Shown: in pieces, positions 6,786 through 15,852 of the stretch
Layout: every line of letters starts with the position of its first letter
How positions within the stretch are numbered: the stretch's first letter is position 1
From: a virus
Strand: one strand, 5' to 3'
IMG/VR virus record: IMGVR_UViG_3300047497_000276
Location: 1-40,531 of that record
Length of the DNA stretch: 40,531 nucleotides
The notes under the pieces: model-generated
Told to the model about the DNA's origin: nothing
The model's database searches: none
What the model saw: the letters and a program-made list of their open reading frames with translations, nothing else
Program-made: the position numbers and the translations under genes

Positions 6786-7418
6786 CTAATCGCCGGAGCC
6801 TTTAAGGAAGCTGACGAGCCACTGCAAGATGCCCTTTTGCTTCGGGTCGGTCGCGGCGTCGGCAAGAATGGCAATGCTGTCACTGTCTTTGGGAAAGAAT
6901 TGAGTAGGGTCGAAGGAATTGTTCGCGTCGTTTGTATCGACCGTCGTGTAATTGGTCCCACCAGACCAATTGATGCGCCTCCATTGCGTGTGGCAATGCG
7001 GTCCCGTGGATTTACCCGTATTATCGCATATGACGACCTGTTGGCCCGCTACGACACTGTCGCCTTCTTTCACAACTATACTTTCGCAATGAAGGAGGTC
7101 TATGAGGATGCGGTAGTTTCCTGCTGCGAAGTTCACCACCAAACCGTCCGGCGTGGTGTTGGTGAAAGCGGGAAAGTCCATCGGTTCCGATACGATGCCG
7201 ACAAATATGCCGCCGCCATTTGGTTGCCACAACCCGTTCACGGGCGTTCCAACTCGCACAACCGTTCCGTTGAACGGAGAGTTGCCCCGCTTGTCAGGTG
7301 CAAGTTTTAAATCAATCCCGTTGTGGCGGGTAAATCCGAACTGAGAATAAGTGGCAGGATCGTAAACGCCCCAGGGTTGATTGACGATGTACGGAAGGAT
7401 CGGCTTTTCCAAGTTCAT
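6786..7418 (-). CDS. M23 family peptidase, phage endolysin
   Basis: This 210-aa LytM-type zinc metallopeptidase would cut peptidoglycan cross-bridges for lysis. The zinc ligands are in RHNGIDL (His32, Asp36) and HCH (His143). The second active-site set is LLH (His110) and GPHCH (His141). Between them KEGDSVVAGQQVV matches the M23 beta core. The C-terminal 50 residues are acidic, with a short hydrophobic amphipathic end (ILQWLVSFLKG). There is no signal peptide, so release through the adjacent holin-like protein is inferred. It could instead be a virion-associated lysin. Confidence 0.88.
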   Translation of the reverse strand: MNLEKPILPYIVNQPWGVYDPATYSQFGFTRHNGIDLKLAPDKRGNSPFNGTVVRVGTPVNGLWQPNGGGIFVGIVSEPMDFPAFTNTTPDGLVVNFAAGNYRILIDLLHCESIVVKEGDSVVAGQQVVICDNTGKSTGPHCHTQWRRINWSGGTNYTTVDTNDANNSFDPTQFFPKDSDSIAILADAATDPKQKGILQWLVSFLKGSGD

Positions 7419-7429
7419 ATCTCGTAATT

Positions 7430-7441
7430 ATTACATGTAAT
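7430..7441. promoter_or_regulatory. Perfect 12-bp palindrome ATTACATGTAAT
   Basis: It lies in the gap between the leftward lysin start and the tiny rightward gene at 7463. It could be an operator controlling either gene. It is seen once only. Confidence 0.3.
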
Positions 7442-7445
7442 TTTC

Positions 7446-7458
7446 CGTGCTATCCTTG
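7446..7458 (+). promoter_or_regulatory. Extended -10 promoter (CGTGCTATCCTTG)
   Basis: TGC plus TATCCT (7451-7456) predicts a start at about 7463, exactly the ATG of the tiny gene, giving a leaderless mRNA. It matches 12 of 13 bases of the element at 1230-1242. Confidence 0.4.
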
Positions 7459-7462
7459 CGGC

Positions 7463-7582
7463 ATGGTCCTACTGGGAATACTCGCGTTCGCATCATGGGG
7501 ATTTTGGTCAGCGCTCGCATACCTATTGCGAAAGGGCAGAGTTGGTAATCAAAGCGGCTGGACGCGGCCCGAGGGTTTTTAA
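7463..7582 (+). CDS. Tiny membrane peptide (39 aa)
   Basis: The translation reads MVLLGILAFASWGFWSALAY, then LLRKGRVGNQ and a short polar tail. It has one membrane helix, then a basic stop-transfer patch. It runs opposite to, and overlaps by 60 nt, the end of the 7523-9088 gene. An extended -10 element sits at leaderless distance. A lysis or signalling peptide is possible. Evidence is promoter plus composition only. Confidence 0.35.
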   Translation: MVLLGILAFASWGFWSALAYLLRKGRVGNQSGWTRPEGF

Positions 7583-9088
7583 TTTCTGTCCTCCGCGTTG
7601 AAGCATATCGCCGACAGGCTTGGACAAACTTCCAAGCGCTTGCGGCACTGCGGACATGACATCGTGCTTTGCCCCGGCCGCTCCTATCTGCGTTGCAGGG
7701 TTGTTGAGAAACTCAGCGGCTTTGGAGCCGAAGTAATCTCCGGCGAGAACACCGAGCGGCCCGGCGTGCGCACCTGCCATTGCTCCGACCATTCCTCCCG
7801 CCATGTTGCCGAGGCGTCCTCCTTTCACCACCTTAACGTCGTCCAGCTTCTTGAGCCGGGTAATGGCATCAATTAGATCGCCACGCTGCGCGTTCAAAGG
7901 TTTCATATCGGGAGCCACACCTTCAATGGCGGTCTTGGCTGCTTGACCGAGCTGGTAGGTGGCGCTCTCGCGAAGCGCGGTGTCGCGCTCAAAGCCTTTG
8001 CCTATTGTCTTCCAGAAGCCGGTTTTTATTTGGTCCAAAATGGAAGGCGGCACTTCATTGCCCCATTTCTTTATCTCTGCCTGGATTGCAGCATTGGCTT
8101 TTTGAATAATTGCGCCTTCGTCTTCGGCCGACGCTCCGAGATTGCGGATTTTCTCAATGGCGGGCTTGAGAACCTGGTCGGTCAGGTTGATTGAATGGCT
8201 CGTGTCGAGTTGAGATAGACGCGATTGCGCCTGCTGGTCGAGAGGAGCGAGTTTGTCCTGCAAAATTGGAATGGTTTTCGAAGTGTCCAGAGTGCCATGG
8301 TCGTATCTGCCGAGTGGCGCGCGATTGTCGAGCAACACTTGCGCCAGGTCTTTACCGGAACGATTTTCGTACGCACGCTGCGAAGCATTGAGATTGAGCG
8401 CACTGCTGTAAGCGTCTTTGATACCGGCGTAGGTTTTCGCGGCCTGTTGTCCGTTGAGCAGCTCTCCGACTTTTCCGATGCCCATGCCTGCAAGCTTCGT
8501 CGCTCCAGCAACACCTCCGCCGACCGCCGCGCCCAAGCCTGCATTTACGGCCACATCCGACAGACTGCCTCCTTTGGACATACTCATACCGGCGCCTTGA
8601 GCCGCGCCAGCTCCAATGGCGCCCAGTACACCTTCGCCGGGAATGGCGTAACTTCCAACTTGAAGGGCGTCTCCGGCTTTGTTCTCCACTCCAAGCGGCG
8701 ATACCGGCGTCGGGGTATTGCCGGGGCCAGCGGGTGAAGGAATGCCTCCGGCGAACGGATCGGGCTTGCCCATCGCCTTAGCGAGAAGCTGTACGGGCGT
8801 AGCTGCAAGTCCAATGAAGGGAGAGGCAACCGCGTTGTAGAGGCCGCTCAGTCCACTCGGCTTACTTCCTGAAGTGAGGGAATTGAAGGAATCAGAAGAC
8901 TTTGACGCCGTTGTGTTGGTCTGCGTTTCTCCAATCGGCTTCGCACCCATTTTTTGCAAGTCCTCGAACGACACGGTGCCATCGCTGGACGCAGGAGCAG
9001 ACGAACCGTTCGGTGCGGAAGGTGCTTGAGCCGTAATCGGCTTCGCGCCCATTGCTTGCAGTTGGTCGAATGAGATGGTGTCGTTCAT
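7523..9088 (-). CDS. Probable internal virion or DNA-ejection protein
   Basis: This 521-aa protein has two N-terminal copies of a short motif: TISFDQLQAMGAKPI at 4-18 and TVSFEDLQKMGAKPI at 39-53. A Ser/Thr-rich linker and several Gly/Ala-rich hydrophobic stretches follow (GAVGAIGAGAAQG-like near 155-205, MAGGMVGAMAGAHAG near 425), around a helical middle. Such sequences are typical of podovirus internal or ejection proteins that enter membranes. It lies at the far end of the virion block next to lysis genes. The role is inferred, with no direct homologue recalled. No Shine-Dalgarno is seen. Confidence 0.6.
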   Translation of the reverse strand: MNDTISFDQLQAMGAKPITAQAPSAPNGSSAPASSDGTVSFEDLQKMGAKPIGETQTNTTASKSSDSFNSLTSGSKPSGLSGLYNAVASPFIGLAATPVQLLAKAMGKPDPFAGGIPSPAGPGNTPTPVSPLGVENKAGDALQVGSYAIPGEGVLGAIGAGAAQGAGMSMSKGGSLSDVAVNAGLGAAVGGGVAGATKLAGMGIGKVGELLNGQQAAKTYAGIKDAYSSALNLNASQRAYENRSGKDLAQVLLDNRAPLGRYDHGTLDTSKTIPILQDKLAPLDQQAQSRLSQLDTSHSINLTDQVLKPAIEKIRNLGASAEDEGAIIQKANAAIQAEIKKWGNEVPPSILDQIKTGFWKTIGKGFERDTALRESATYQLGQAAKTAIEGVAPDMKPLNAQRGDLIDAITRLKKLDDVKVVKGGRLGNMAGGMVGAMAGAHAGPLGVLAGDYFGSKAAEFLNNPATQIGAAGAKHDVMSAVPQALGSLSKPVGDMLQRGGQKLKTLGPRPAALITNSALSQ

Positions 9089-9091
9089 AGA

Positions 9092-10846
9092 TTATTGGAG
9101 CTTCTGGTACGCTCCTTTTGGATTTGACGGGTCAACCGGGATGTAGATGGTGCCATCCGGTCCGGCGTGAGCATTGTCGATGAGGGAGCTTGCGGTTTTA
9201 GACGGAGCAAGTCCCGGAACGAGTCCTTTCACGTTGAGGCCCAACGATGCGAGCTTGACCTGGTTGACCGGGCTGATGAACGTATCGAGCGATGTCGGGT
9301 TCTGTCCCATCGCCGTGCGATACGACTGGATGTTGGCGGCGATTTTTGAGGACAAGAAAGTAGCGACGGTCTGGACGTAGCCCTGGTGCTGGTCCGGACT
9401 GTCAATCGCGCTTCCGTAATGCTTTTGCGCTTCGCGGTCGCCAAGAGCTCCAGCTCCATAAGCGTTCGCTATCTCGTTGGAGAGAAGGTCTTGCGCCTGC
9501 CCGTAGTTGTTTGCTTCGGCGCTTCCCGTCTGCGTCCCGATGAAGTTTTTGAGGCTGTTGCCGCTCTGCACTGCCCCGTTGTTGAGGGCGGTGAAGAGAT
9601 TGTTTGCGTCGAAGAGGTGACCGACGGCGGTATTGAGCGCGTTGATCTGCTTGCCAGTTGCGCCGGTAGTGAGGTCTTTCTGATAACCGAGCTGAATCTT
9701 GTTTTGCGGAGTGGGGAGCGGTGCGGTCGCGTAAAGGTTGGCGCCCTGCGCTGCGGAAGTACCACCGCCTGCCTGAGAGCCGCTTGCCGCTGGCGCTCCG
9801 GCCGGTGCATTGCCTGATGTGCCGCCGGGAAGAGTCGGCTGTGCTGGCAGTCCGCTCGGGCTGGTCGGCGCAGAAGCACCGCTCGGCGCCGGTCCCTTTG
9901 TTTGATAGGTAACTGGCTGGCCGGTGAGCGGGTCGTATTTGAGCTGGGTCGAGGTCTGAATGCCGCGTTCGTATCCGGTGTGCGATGCGTTGAAGTCGAA
10001 GTTCGGGTTCTGCTGAAGCGTGTTGAGAACGTAGGGAAGTCCGTAGCGAGTGAGCAACGTAGGATCGAGACGCCCTTGCGACATCGCATTTGATACGAGG
10101 TCGTTCGTCGCGCCGCTGGAATTGAAGCCGCCAGCCGTTTGACCCGTACCCGGATAGTAAACCGAGCCGCCGTAGGACAACGGTATGGGCTTGTACTGCA
10201 AGTCGAGCAGATTGGACTGATACTGCGCGCGGGCCTGCGCGGAGTTGGTGTCGGCCGTGCGGTATCCGGTCAGTGCGTCAAGACTGCGCGACGCGGCGTC
10301 GATCGCGAGAGAGTCGGTGCGGTTCTGTCTGTCGCCTTCCGCGTTGGCGTAGTTTACCGGCTGGCCGAGATTAAGATTTTTTTCTTGGTTCTGCTGTTGC
10401 TGCCCGAGCAACGTGTTGAGATATGCACGCTGATTTTTTTCTTCCGGCGATACCTGGAGGGACTGCGCATAGGCACTGTAGGCATCTTTGTATGGCTGAT
10501 ACGGGTCGGTCGGTGCGGCAGACAACATTTTGCCGTTGGCGTCAACATTTGCCCCATTCGGGGTCGTAAATGACGAAGGGGTAGGTCCTGTCGGGGCTTG
10601 GGGAGTTGTACTCCCAGAGGGGCTTGTAGGAGACGCAGCGGGCACTCCAAGCGGCCCATATGCCTGCGTGGGGCCTTGATAACTGGATGCGCCAGGCGAT
10701 GTGTTGCCGCCTACATTCGCAGAAGTAAGATTTGCCTTGAGTGTCGGGTCTGTCGCGCCGGAGGAAGTCAGACTTTGGATAAATTGATTTTTTGCAGGGG
10801 ATTGCAGATTGCCGCCGGTCCCGATGCTGTAGCCTGAGAGATTCAT
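9092..10846 (-). CDS. Large low-complexity virion protein
   Basis: The 584-aa product has Pro/Ser/Gly/Ala-rich disordered regions at about 1-115 and 310-370. These flank helical segments rich in Gln and Asn (for example LLGQQQQNQEKN) and a C-terminal helical domain (about 375-540). It starts 12 nt after the head-tail adaptor gene and ends 3 nt before the ejection-like gene, so it is in the same operon. An internal virion or tail-assembly role is inferred from location and composition. Confidence 0.6.
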   Translation of the reverse strand: MNLSGYSIGTGGNLQSPAKNQFIQSLTSSGATDPTLKANLTSANVGGNTSPGASSYQGPTQAYGPLGVPAASPTSPSGSTTPQAPTGPTPSSFTTPNGANVDANGKMLSAAPTDPYQPYKDAYSAYAQSLQVSPEEKNQRAYLNTLLGQQQQNQEKNLNLGQPVNYANAEGDRQNRTDSLAIDAASRSLDALTGYRTADTNSAQARAQYQSNLLDLQYKPIPLSYGGSVYYPGTGQTAGGFNSSGATNDLVSNAMSQGRLDPTLLTRYGLPYVLNTLQQNPNFDFNASHTGYERGIQTSTQLKYDPLTGQPVTYQTKGPAPSGASAPTSPSGLPAQPTLPGGTSGNAPAGAPAASGSQAGGGTSAAQGANLYATAPLPTPQNKIQLGYQKDLTTGATGKQINALNTAVGHLFDANNLFTALNNGAVQSGNSLKNFIGTQTGSAEANNYGQAQDLLSNEIANAYGAGALGDREAQKHYGSAIDSPDQHQGYVQTVATFLSSKIAANIQSYRTAMGQNPTSLDTFISPVNQVKLASLGLNVKGLVPGLAPSKTASSLIDNAHAGPDGTIYIPVDPSNPKGAYQKLQ

Positions 10847-10858
10847 ATCATTGTGAAA

Positions 10859-11818
10859 TTAGAAACCTGTTAAATTTTGCGGCGGCACGTTCGGGTCGAT
10901 CATGCGCACTTGTCCCGGCGCAATATATGCACCTTCTATCGTTTCGGCCGCTTCTTCGAGCATTTGACCGATAAGGCCGCCAATCGTGTCGGAGAAACCC
11001 GCTTCCTTGCCGCCGTCGTAGAGGCGCCAGTAATGCTCAGCGAGTGTCTCGTTTTCTTTATATGACCAGTAGAGCGCGACGGCACGATAGACCGGCGCAA
11101 CGTCGTAACTCTCCGGTATCGGCGACATTTCTCCGATGACGTATGAGGCGCTCCCTGCGGTAATGGAGGTGCCTTCGTACGGCGCTGTGAGAACCAGGTG
11201 AGTGTTGTCGGTGACGGAGGCAATTTTGTACCAGTAGTGATCGCCGTTGTTGTCAGCGTTGTTGTCAGTGATTCGGATATAGCGCCCGGTCATTGCAACG
11301 GTCCAAGACGTCCCGCTTCCGACGATAGCGGTTGAAGCGTTCGTGGCCGTCGTAATGTTGCCAGTTGAGTAGTCGGCAATCGAAAGGTCACGAAGATTGA
11401 GGCGTCCGCGCATGATGACGGTGTTGGCCGTGGTTGCGGGCGTTGGCGCAATATTCACTTGGCGGTCTTGCACATACAGGAAAAGCGGCACGTCGCTTGA
11501 AGCAAGTCGCGACGCGATAATGATGTTCCACTGTGCGGGGTCGTAGATCGGTGTGACCGGGTAGTAGATGTTGGTGCCACTGAAGAGAATGCTGGTCAGT
11601 TTGCGGATGCGCTGAGGCACCATGACGTAGCTCTGCCCCGCTACGGTCGGAACGCTCTCGGTAGTCTCAAGCCATGACCACTTACCCCCGCGCATGGTAG
11701 CGATAGTACGGACGCTGTCGTTGAGGTACTGGTCGAGCAGCGCAAGGGTCGTGGTGTCGGTAGCGGCCACATTGGTCCAGGTCGCAGCAAGGTTTCGTAG
11801 TGTGGTGTAACTTTTCAT
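10859..11818 (-). CDS. Head-tail adaptor or tail tubular-like protein
   Basis: The 319-aa protein opens with a helical region containing LLDQYLNDSVRTIATMRGGKWSWLETT, shortened in databases to this adaptor-like start (about 25-50). A beta-rich middle with a variable domain (residues 150-220) follows, then a helical end containing YWRLYDGGKEAGF. This order fits gp6/gp11-type connector proteins of short-tailed phages. Its ATG lies 18 nt after a perfect AAGGAGGT, which is too far for normal ribosome binding. The family call is moderate. Confidence 0.6.
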   Translation of the reverse strand: MKSYTTLRNLAATWTNVAATDTTTLALLDQYLNDSVRTIATMRGGKWSWLETTESVPTVAGQSYVMVPQRIRKLTSILFSGTNIYYPVTPIYDPAQWNIIIASRLASSDVPLFLYVQDRQVNIAPTPATTANTVIMRGRLNLRDLSIADYSTGNITTATNASTAIVGSGTSWTVAMTGRYIRITDNNADNNGDHYWYKIASVTDNTHLVLTAPYEGTSITAGSASYVIGEMSPIPESYDVAPVYRAVALYWSYKENETLAEHYWRLYDGGKEAGFSDTIGGLIGQMLEEAAETIEGAYIAPGQVRMIDPNVPPQNLTGF

Positions 11819-11844
11819 AGAATGGGTGGATTAATTGTACCTCC

Positions 11845-13236
11845 TTACATGTTGGCCGGGTCAAAGCGCACCACAATCTTGCGGATACCCGCTATCGTAG
11901 TGTCGAGGTTGAGCCGGAGCTTGGTGGAAGAGAGCTTTTTATCCAGGCCGGTAATCTTGTGGATGGATTCGGATGCACCGGATTTATTTTGCAACGAATA
12001 AGGAGTGTTGAAACCGGAATCGCTCTCAGTGTTGAAGTACACGTTGCCAGGCGACGCATTGTTGGATACTGCGCTTTTGTAATAGAGCCAGATTTCCCGA
12101 ACCCATATCTCGCTGTCGAACTCATAGAAGCGGGAGTAAAACGCCTGGGTGTTGGTCGAGGCGATGCTGTTGGTGTCGAAGGTGTAAAATTTGTTTGACG
12201 AGAACGCGATACCAAGCAGTCCGCTGCCCATGTTGCAGACATGCGTAATGCTGTTTGAGTTGACGTTGTTTTTGTAGGCGTAATAGAAAACCTTGGCGAC
12301 GCCCGCGGTAATCGGCCCATAGGCCAAAATCTGCGTCTTTTCGACGAGATACATGGTGCTCCCAATGTTGGTGAAGTGCTGGCGGTACGGGAGTTCGTTC
12401 GACGAGTTGGACACATTGAGCGAGCGAAGCTGCTGCACGCCGGAGCCGGTCCAGTAGCCCAAGTTTTTACCGAAACCGGCGAAGACGGTTGTAGCGGTCG
12501 GGTACAAGCCGCACACCATATCATCAACGTAAGGCGCGCGGGTCGTATTGCCGCTGGCGCCGTCGTAGACGTGTATCTGGTTGATGGTCGGCACGCTGTC
12601 GCTGATGTTGAGCTGGGTCGTGGTGCTGATGAGCATTTGCCCGCTGGCAGGATCGAAGCCGAGCGCGACAATGCAGAGCTCCGAAGAGAGAGTCAGAATG
12701 GTTGTGGGCGTTCCGGCAACACCCTGCTGGCGCAAAAGTAGATTCTTGTCGCCGTAATAGAGGTTGCCCGCGAAAGGGAGGACCGGATGCGGGACGTTGG
12801 TGTTGGTGAACGAGAAGAATGAAGCATTAAATGAGCTATCGACGGTCCATTTGGTGATTTTCTCTTTGGCCGTGACAAACACGGAACCCGCATACCCTGC
12901 GGCATGGGTAAATCCGGCCGCGTAGGTGTTGGTGTTGTCAGTCCGCGCGAGGGTGAGGTCTCCCGCAGAGTTTGACGTGTAAAACGTCCCGTTTGTAGCA
13001 ACGAACACGCGCTGTACGCCCGAGAACTGCGGATCTTCACAACTCGCAATAATGTCGCCGGTAAGGTTGGTACTTTTATCTGTGGGCGCCGCAGGGGCAT
13101 TGAGCACGCCGGGCTGCGCAACAAGGTTTACCGCATCCGTTTCGGGCGAGAAGCCGCCGTCGGTAGAGTCCGCCGCGGTGGTCATACCTGCGAGGAAGTC
13201 TTGCGAGCCTATGGTGAATGTTTTTGAGCCAATCAT
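11845..13236 (-). CDS. Tail/virion protein, probable beta-propeller
   Basis: The 463-aa product is almost entirely beta-strand, with repeated hydrophobic blades (RVFVATNGTFYTS, SVFVTAKEKITKWT, LPFAGNLYYGDKN, TVFAGFGKNLGYWTG). This is the look of a beta-propeller tail-hub or tubular protein. The ATG at 13236 (MIGSKTFTIG) is preferred because the upstream extension overlaps the end of the preceding gene. It lies between the coiled-coil membrane protein and the adaptor gene. The role is inferred from fold and place. Confidence 0.6.
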   Translation of the reverse strand: MIGSKTFTIGSQDFLAGMTTAADSTDGGFSPETDAVNLVAQPGVLNAPAAPTDKSTNLTGDIIASCEDPQFSGVQRVFVATNGTFYTSNSAGDLTLARTDNTNTYAAGFTHAAGYAGSVFVTAKEKITKWTVDSSFNASFFSFTNTNVPHPVLPFAGNLYYGDKNLLLRQQGVAGTPTTILTLSSELCIVALGFDPASGQMLISTTTQLNISDSVPTINQIHVYDGASGNTTRAPYVDDMVCGLYPTATTVFAGFGKNLGYWTGSGVQQLRSLNVSNSSNELPYRQHFTNIGSTMYLVEKTQILAYGPITAGVAKVFYYAYKNNVNSNSITHVCNMGSGLLGIAFSSNKFYTFDTNSIASTNTQAFYSRFYEFDSEIWVREIWLYYKSAVSNNASPGNVYFNTESDSGFNTPYSLQNKSGASESIHKITGLDKKLSSTKLRLNLDTTIAGIRKIVVRFDPANM

Positions 13237-13237
13237 G

Positions 13238-13570
13238 TTAGTGGTAGTGGAAGTAGATTCCGAGTGCGAGCTGTAAAGCTCCGTAAAGAATGCCACCAAA
13301 CAAAAGCCAATTTCGCAACTGCGCGCGGTACTCGGTGCGGCTTTCTTTCAGTCCTTCAACGTCGTCGGCCAACGCATTAAAGGCAGTCTTAGAAACGCTG
13401 TTGGCTTCAAGGTTGAGGACGCGGGTCGTGAGGCCGGTATTGATTTCCTTTATCTCGACCCGCGCGGCGGCAATTTCGTCCCGCACACCTGACATTTGCG
13501 TGCGCAACTCCACTAGAAGGTCCCGGTCGTCTCTATTCCACGTTGCTGTCTGAGGCTTGGTAGGTGTCAT
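13238..13570 (-). CDS. Coiled-coil membrane protein, XhlA/holin-like
   Basis: This 110-aa protein has a long charged coiled coil (about 12-80) and one C-terminal membrane helix (WLLFGGILYGALQLALGIYF, 87-106). That architecture matches XhlA-type haemolysin/holin accessory proteins. It lies inside the tail block, between a fibre-like protein and the propeller protein, so a virion anchoring role is the alternative. Gaps to both neighbours are under 6 nt. Confidence 0.6.
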   Translation of the reverse strand: MTPTKPQTATWNRDDRDLLVELRTQMSGVRDEIAAARVEIKEINTGLTTRVLNLEANSVSKTAFNALADDVEGLKESRTEYRAQLRNWLLFGGILYGALQLALGIYFHYH

Positions 13571-13575
13571 AAAGT

Positions 13576-14208
13576 TTATATGCCGACGCCCATAAGAGCG
13601 CGTCGGGGAGTGAAGGTTGATGCGGTTGCTACTGGTGCGAGTGAAGCGACAACGTAGGAAATGGCCTGCGTACCAGTGAAGGTAACTTGGAGCGATTGGC
13701 TCCCGGTTCCCACTGTCCCGTTGCTGTCGAAAAGGTCGGTCTGACGTTTGGTCGTCCCCGTTCCTGCGCTCGTCAGAACGCTCGTCTCATTTGTTCCACC
13801 GATGAGCCAAGCGTTTGATACTCCGACGGTCACGGTCATGTTGACAGGAGAAGCTGTACTAGCTCCAAGCGCGACGTTGGTATGTGCGTCTATCGGATTT
13901 GTTTGGTCTACTCCGTTGTAGCTCGCAATCGAAACATCTGCGTTGCCGGATGAGAGGGTGACGGCGAATGTCTGTGCGCCTGCGGGCGGCGCAACGAGCC
14001 GATACATATAGACCTTTTGTGCGGAGGTCGTTTCGGCATCTATCAACGTCATGGTGTTACCGCCGTAAGTTGGCGCCGCCGTAACGGTTGCGCCCCCAGT
14101 GTTTGGATAGATGCGTGCAACAATTGCGCCGTTAGTGAGCGTACCGGGAGTGTAGGTAAAACTAGTGGTCGCTCCATTGTGCAGGCTGGTGTCGAATGAA
14201 ATCGCCAT
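13576..14208 (-). CDS. Beta-sandwich appendage protein
   Basis: The 210-aa protein is nearly all beta, rich in Thr, Gly and Ala with few charges. It resembles the jelly-roll domains of receptor-binding or capsid decoration proteins. An internal SIASYNGVDQTNPID segment is typical of such phage sandwiches. It sits 6 nt after the long fibre-like gene. Receptor or surface binding is inferred. Confidence 0.55.
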   Translation of the reverse strand: MAISFDTSLHNGATTSFTYTPGTLTNGAIVARIYPNTGGATVTAAPTYGGNTMTLIDAETTSAQKVYMYRLVAPPAGAQTFAVTLSSGNADVSIASYNGVDQTNPIDAHTNVALGASTASPVNMTVTVGVSNAWLIGGTNETSVLTSAGTGTTKRQTDLFDSNGTVGTGSQSLQVTFTGTQAISYVVASLAPVATASTFTPRRALMGVGI

Positions 14209-14214
14209 ACATTT

Positions 14215-15849
14215 TTATGCGCCCTTGTAGCCGGACACCGACGCGATGACGTTCGCGCCCGTGGTGACGCAAATTGCGTTGACCGCGGTGTTTGCGGTCC
14301 CTCGAAGTGGTGTAGGAAAGCTGGCTGTTGCTCCGCCGCCTGCTGCTGCTGCGTAGCCTTCCCAAAGGATGGTCGAAGCGCCGTCCGTTATTTTCACGAA
14401 GGTGCCAACTGTTGCGTGCGAGTTGGTGACGGTTATTTGGGTGATGTAAGTGCGAACACCTGCGCCTTGAGCAGCGATGACGGAGGTGGTGGTGGTATCA
14501 ACGATGGCTGCGGTCGTGCCGTTCGTGAAGTTCTCGGGGTTGGCGTACGGCAGGACAATGAGCTTGCCGACAAGGTCTGCGACGAGTTGCACCATGCGGC
14601 CGGTCGTGACCGCCGAGTTTTCAGAAGAGACACCCTGCGCCCCGTTGTTGATGGGGTTGGTGCCGATGGCGACGTTGGTGGCGACGTTACCTCCGACTGC
14701 CAGCGTGCCGTTAACGCCGCCCGTTACGACGGTCGTAGAGCCGATTTGAGCCAATGAAACGGCGTTGGTGGTGCCTGGCGTCGTCTGGTCAATTCCAACT
14801 TTGCCGATGATTGCTGAGCCAGCGACGAGGACCGGAGCAGTTGCGATAGACACGGGTTGGGTAACAGCCGAGCCGTCCACCTTCCACGCGGTTGTGTTGG
14901 CGGTGTTGCCGGGCTGCACGGTCCAAGTGCCGGACTGAGTGGCCGCTACCGTTCCGGTAATGGTCGTTGAAGTCAGCGAGACGGGCTGCGTTACGGCTGA
15001 GCCGTCCACTTTGAGCGCTGTCGTATTTGCCGGAGTGTCTGCCAGCGAGACGCGAAGAAGTCCGTTTACGTCCAGAGAGAGGGCGTCGCTTTTGCCAGTT
15101 ACATAAGTCGGTTTTGCGGTAGTGACGGCGCCAAAGACGGTAATGCCTTTTACCCCGGAGGTTGTTGCCTCCTGGGCGATGTGTGCAGCGGCGATGGTGG
15201 CAAGATTGCCGCCCGTCTCAAGCGCGAGTGCTGAGGTGTTGAGGTTGGTGCCCGCGTTGGCGGTTACAGTGCCGGAAACAGGCTGCGTAACTGCGGAGCC
15301 ATCCACCTTAATAGCAGTAGCGTTCGCGCCAGTATTTGCGAGCGTGACCTGAAGCGGGGTCACGCTCGTGCCAACTTCCGTGCCGGAAGCATTTTGCAGG
15401 TTGACCATCATCGCGCGCTTACTGGTGATGGCGATTGTTGCGGCCCGGCCGTCCGTTACCGTGTCTATGGTGGAGTGATAGAAGCCGAGTGCGGGAGTGC
15501 CAGTGGAGGAACCTGCGGTGAAAGCAGAGTTGTCCGTGGTGCCTCCGACCGATATTGAGCCGCTTACCCGAAGAGCGCCCGAGAGGTCTGTCGAGAGCAG
15601 CACTTGGTTGCCTTCGGTGTAGGAAGGCGCGGCGGCGTTTGCTATCGCGGGGAGGACGCCAAGGTTGGTCGCGCCCGGTGCGCCACCGTTGTTTGATTTA
15701 TTCCCCAGTACCGTGGCGTTGCTGATGGAAACATCCGCATACATTCGATGCGTCGTGGGATCGACGTAGATAGCGGTCGGGGTGAGACCGTCTATGCTCG
15801 AAACTCCGAAGAGTGCTATGGCGTGATTTTCGTCTCGTTGGGCTTGCAT
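14215..15849 (-). CDS. Tail-fibre-like repeat protein
   Basis: The 544-aa protein is dominated by Thr/Ala/Gly/Val beta sequence. It has three copies of KVDGSAVTQPVS (beginning at residues 181, 280 and 323) spaced by fibre-like segments, and a C-terminal domain of about 110 residues (TYITQITVTNSHA onward) that is probably the globular tip. The repeat is common in phage and environmental fibre proteins. It would form an elongated appendage for host attachment. No enzymatic motif is seen. Confidence 0.65.
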   Translation of the reverse strand: MQAQRDENHAIALFGVSSIDGLTPTAIYVDPTTHRMYADVSISNATVLGNKSNNGGAPGATNLGVLPAIANAAAPSYTEGNQVLLSTDLSGALRVSGSISVGGTTDNSAFTAGSSTGTPALGFYHSTIDTVTDGRAATIAITSKRAMMVNLQNASGTEVGTSVTPLQVTLANTGANATAIKVDGSAVTQPVSGTVTANAGTNLNTSALALETGGNLATIAAAHIAQEATTSGVKGITVFGAVTTAKPTYVTGKSDALSLDVNGLLRVSLADTPANTTALKVDGSAVTQPVSLTSTTITGTVAATQSGTWTVQPGNTANTTAWKVDGSAVTQPVSIATAPVLVAGSAIIGKVGIDQTTPGTTNAVSLAQIGSTTVVTGGVNGTLAVGGNVATNVAIGTNPINNGAQGVSSENSAVTTGRMVQLVADLVGKLIVLPYANPENFTNGTTAAIVDTTTTSVIAAQGAGVRTYITQITVTNSHATVGTFVKITDGASTILWEGYAAAAGGGATASFPTPLRGTANTAVNAICVTTGANVIASVSGYKGA

Positions 15850-15852
15850 AAA

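Noticed and set aside
11819-11844. AAGGAGGT as the ribosome site of the 10859-11818 gene
   Set aside because: It lies 18 nt before the ATG, too far for normal Shine-Dalgarno action, and no closer in-frame start exists.
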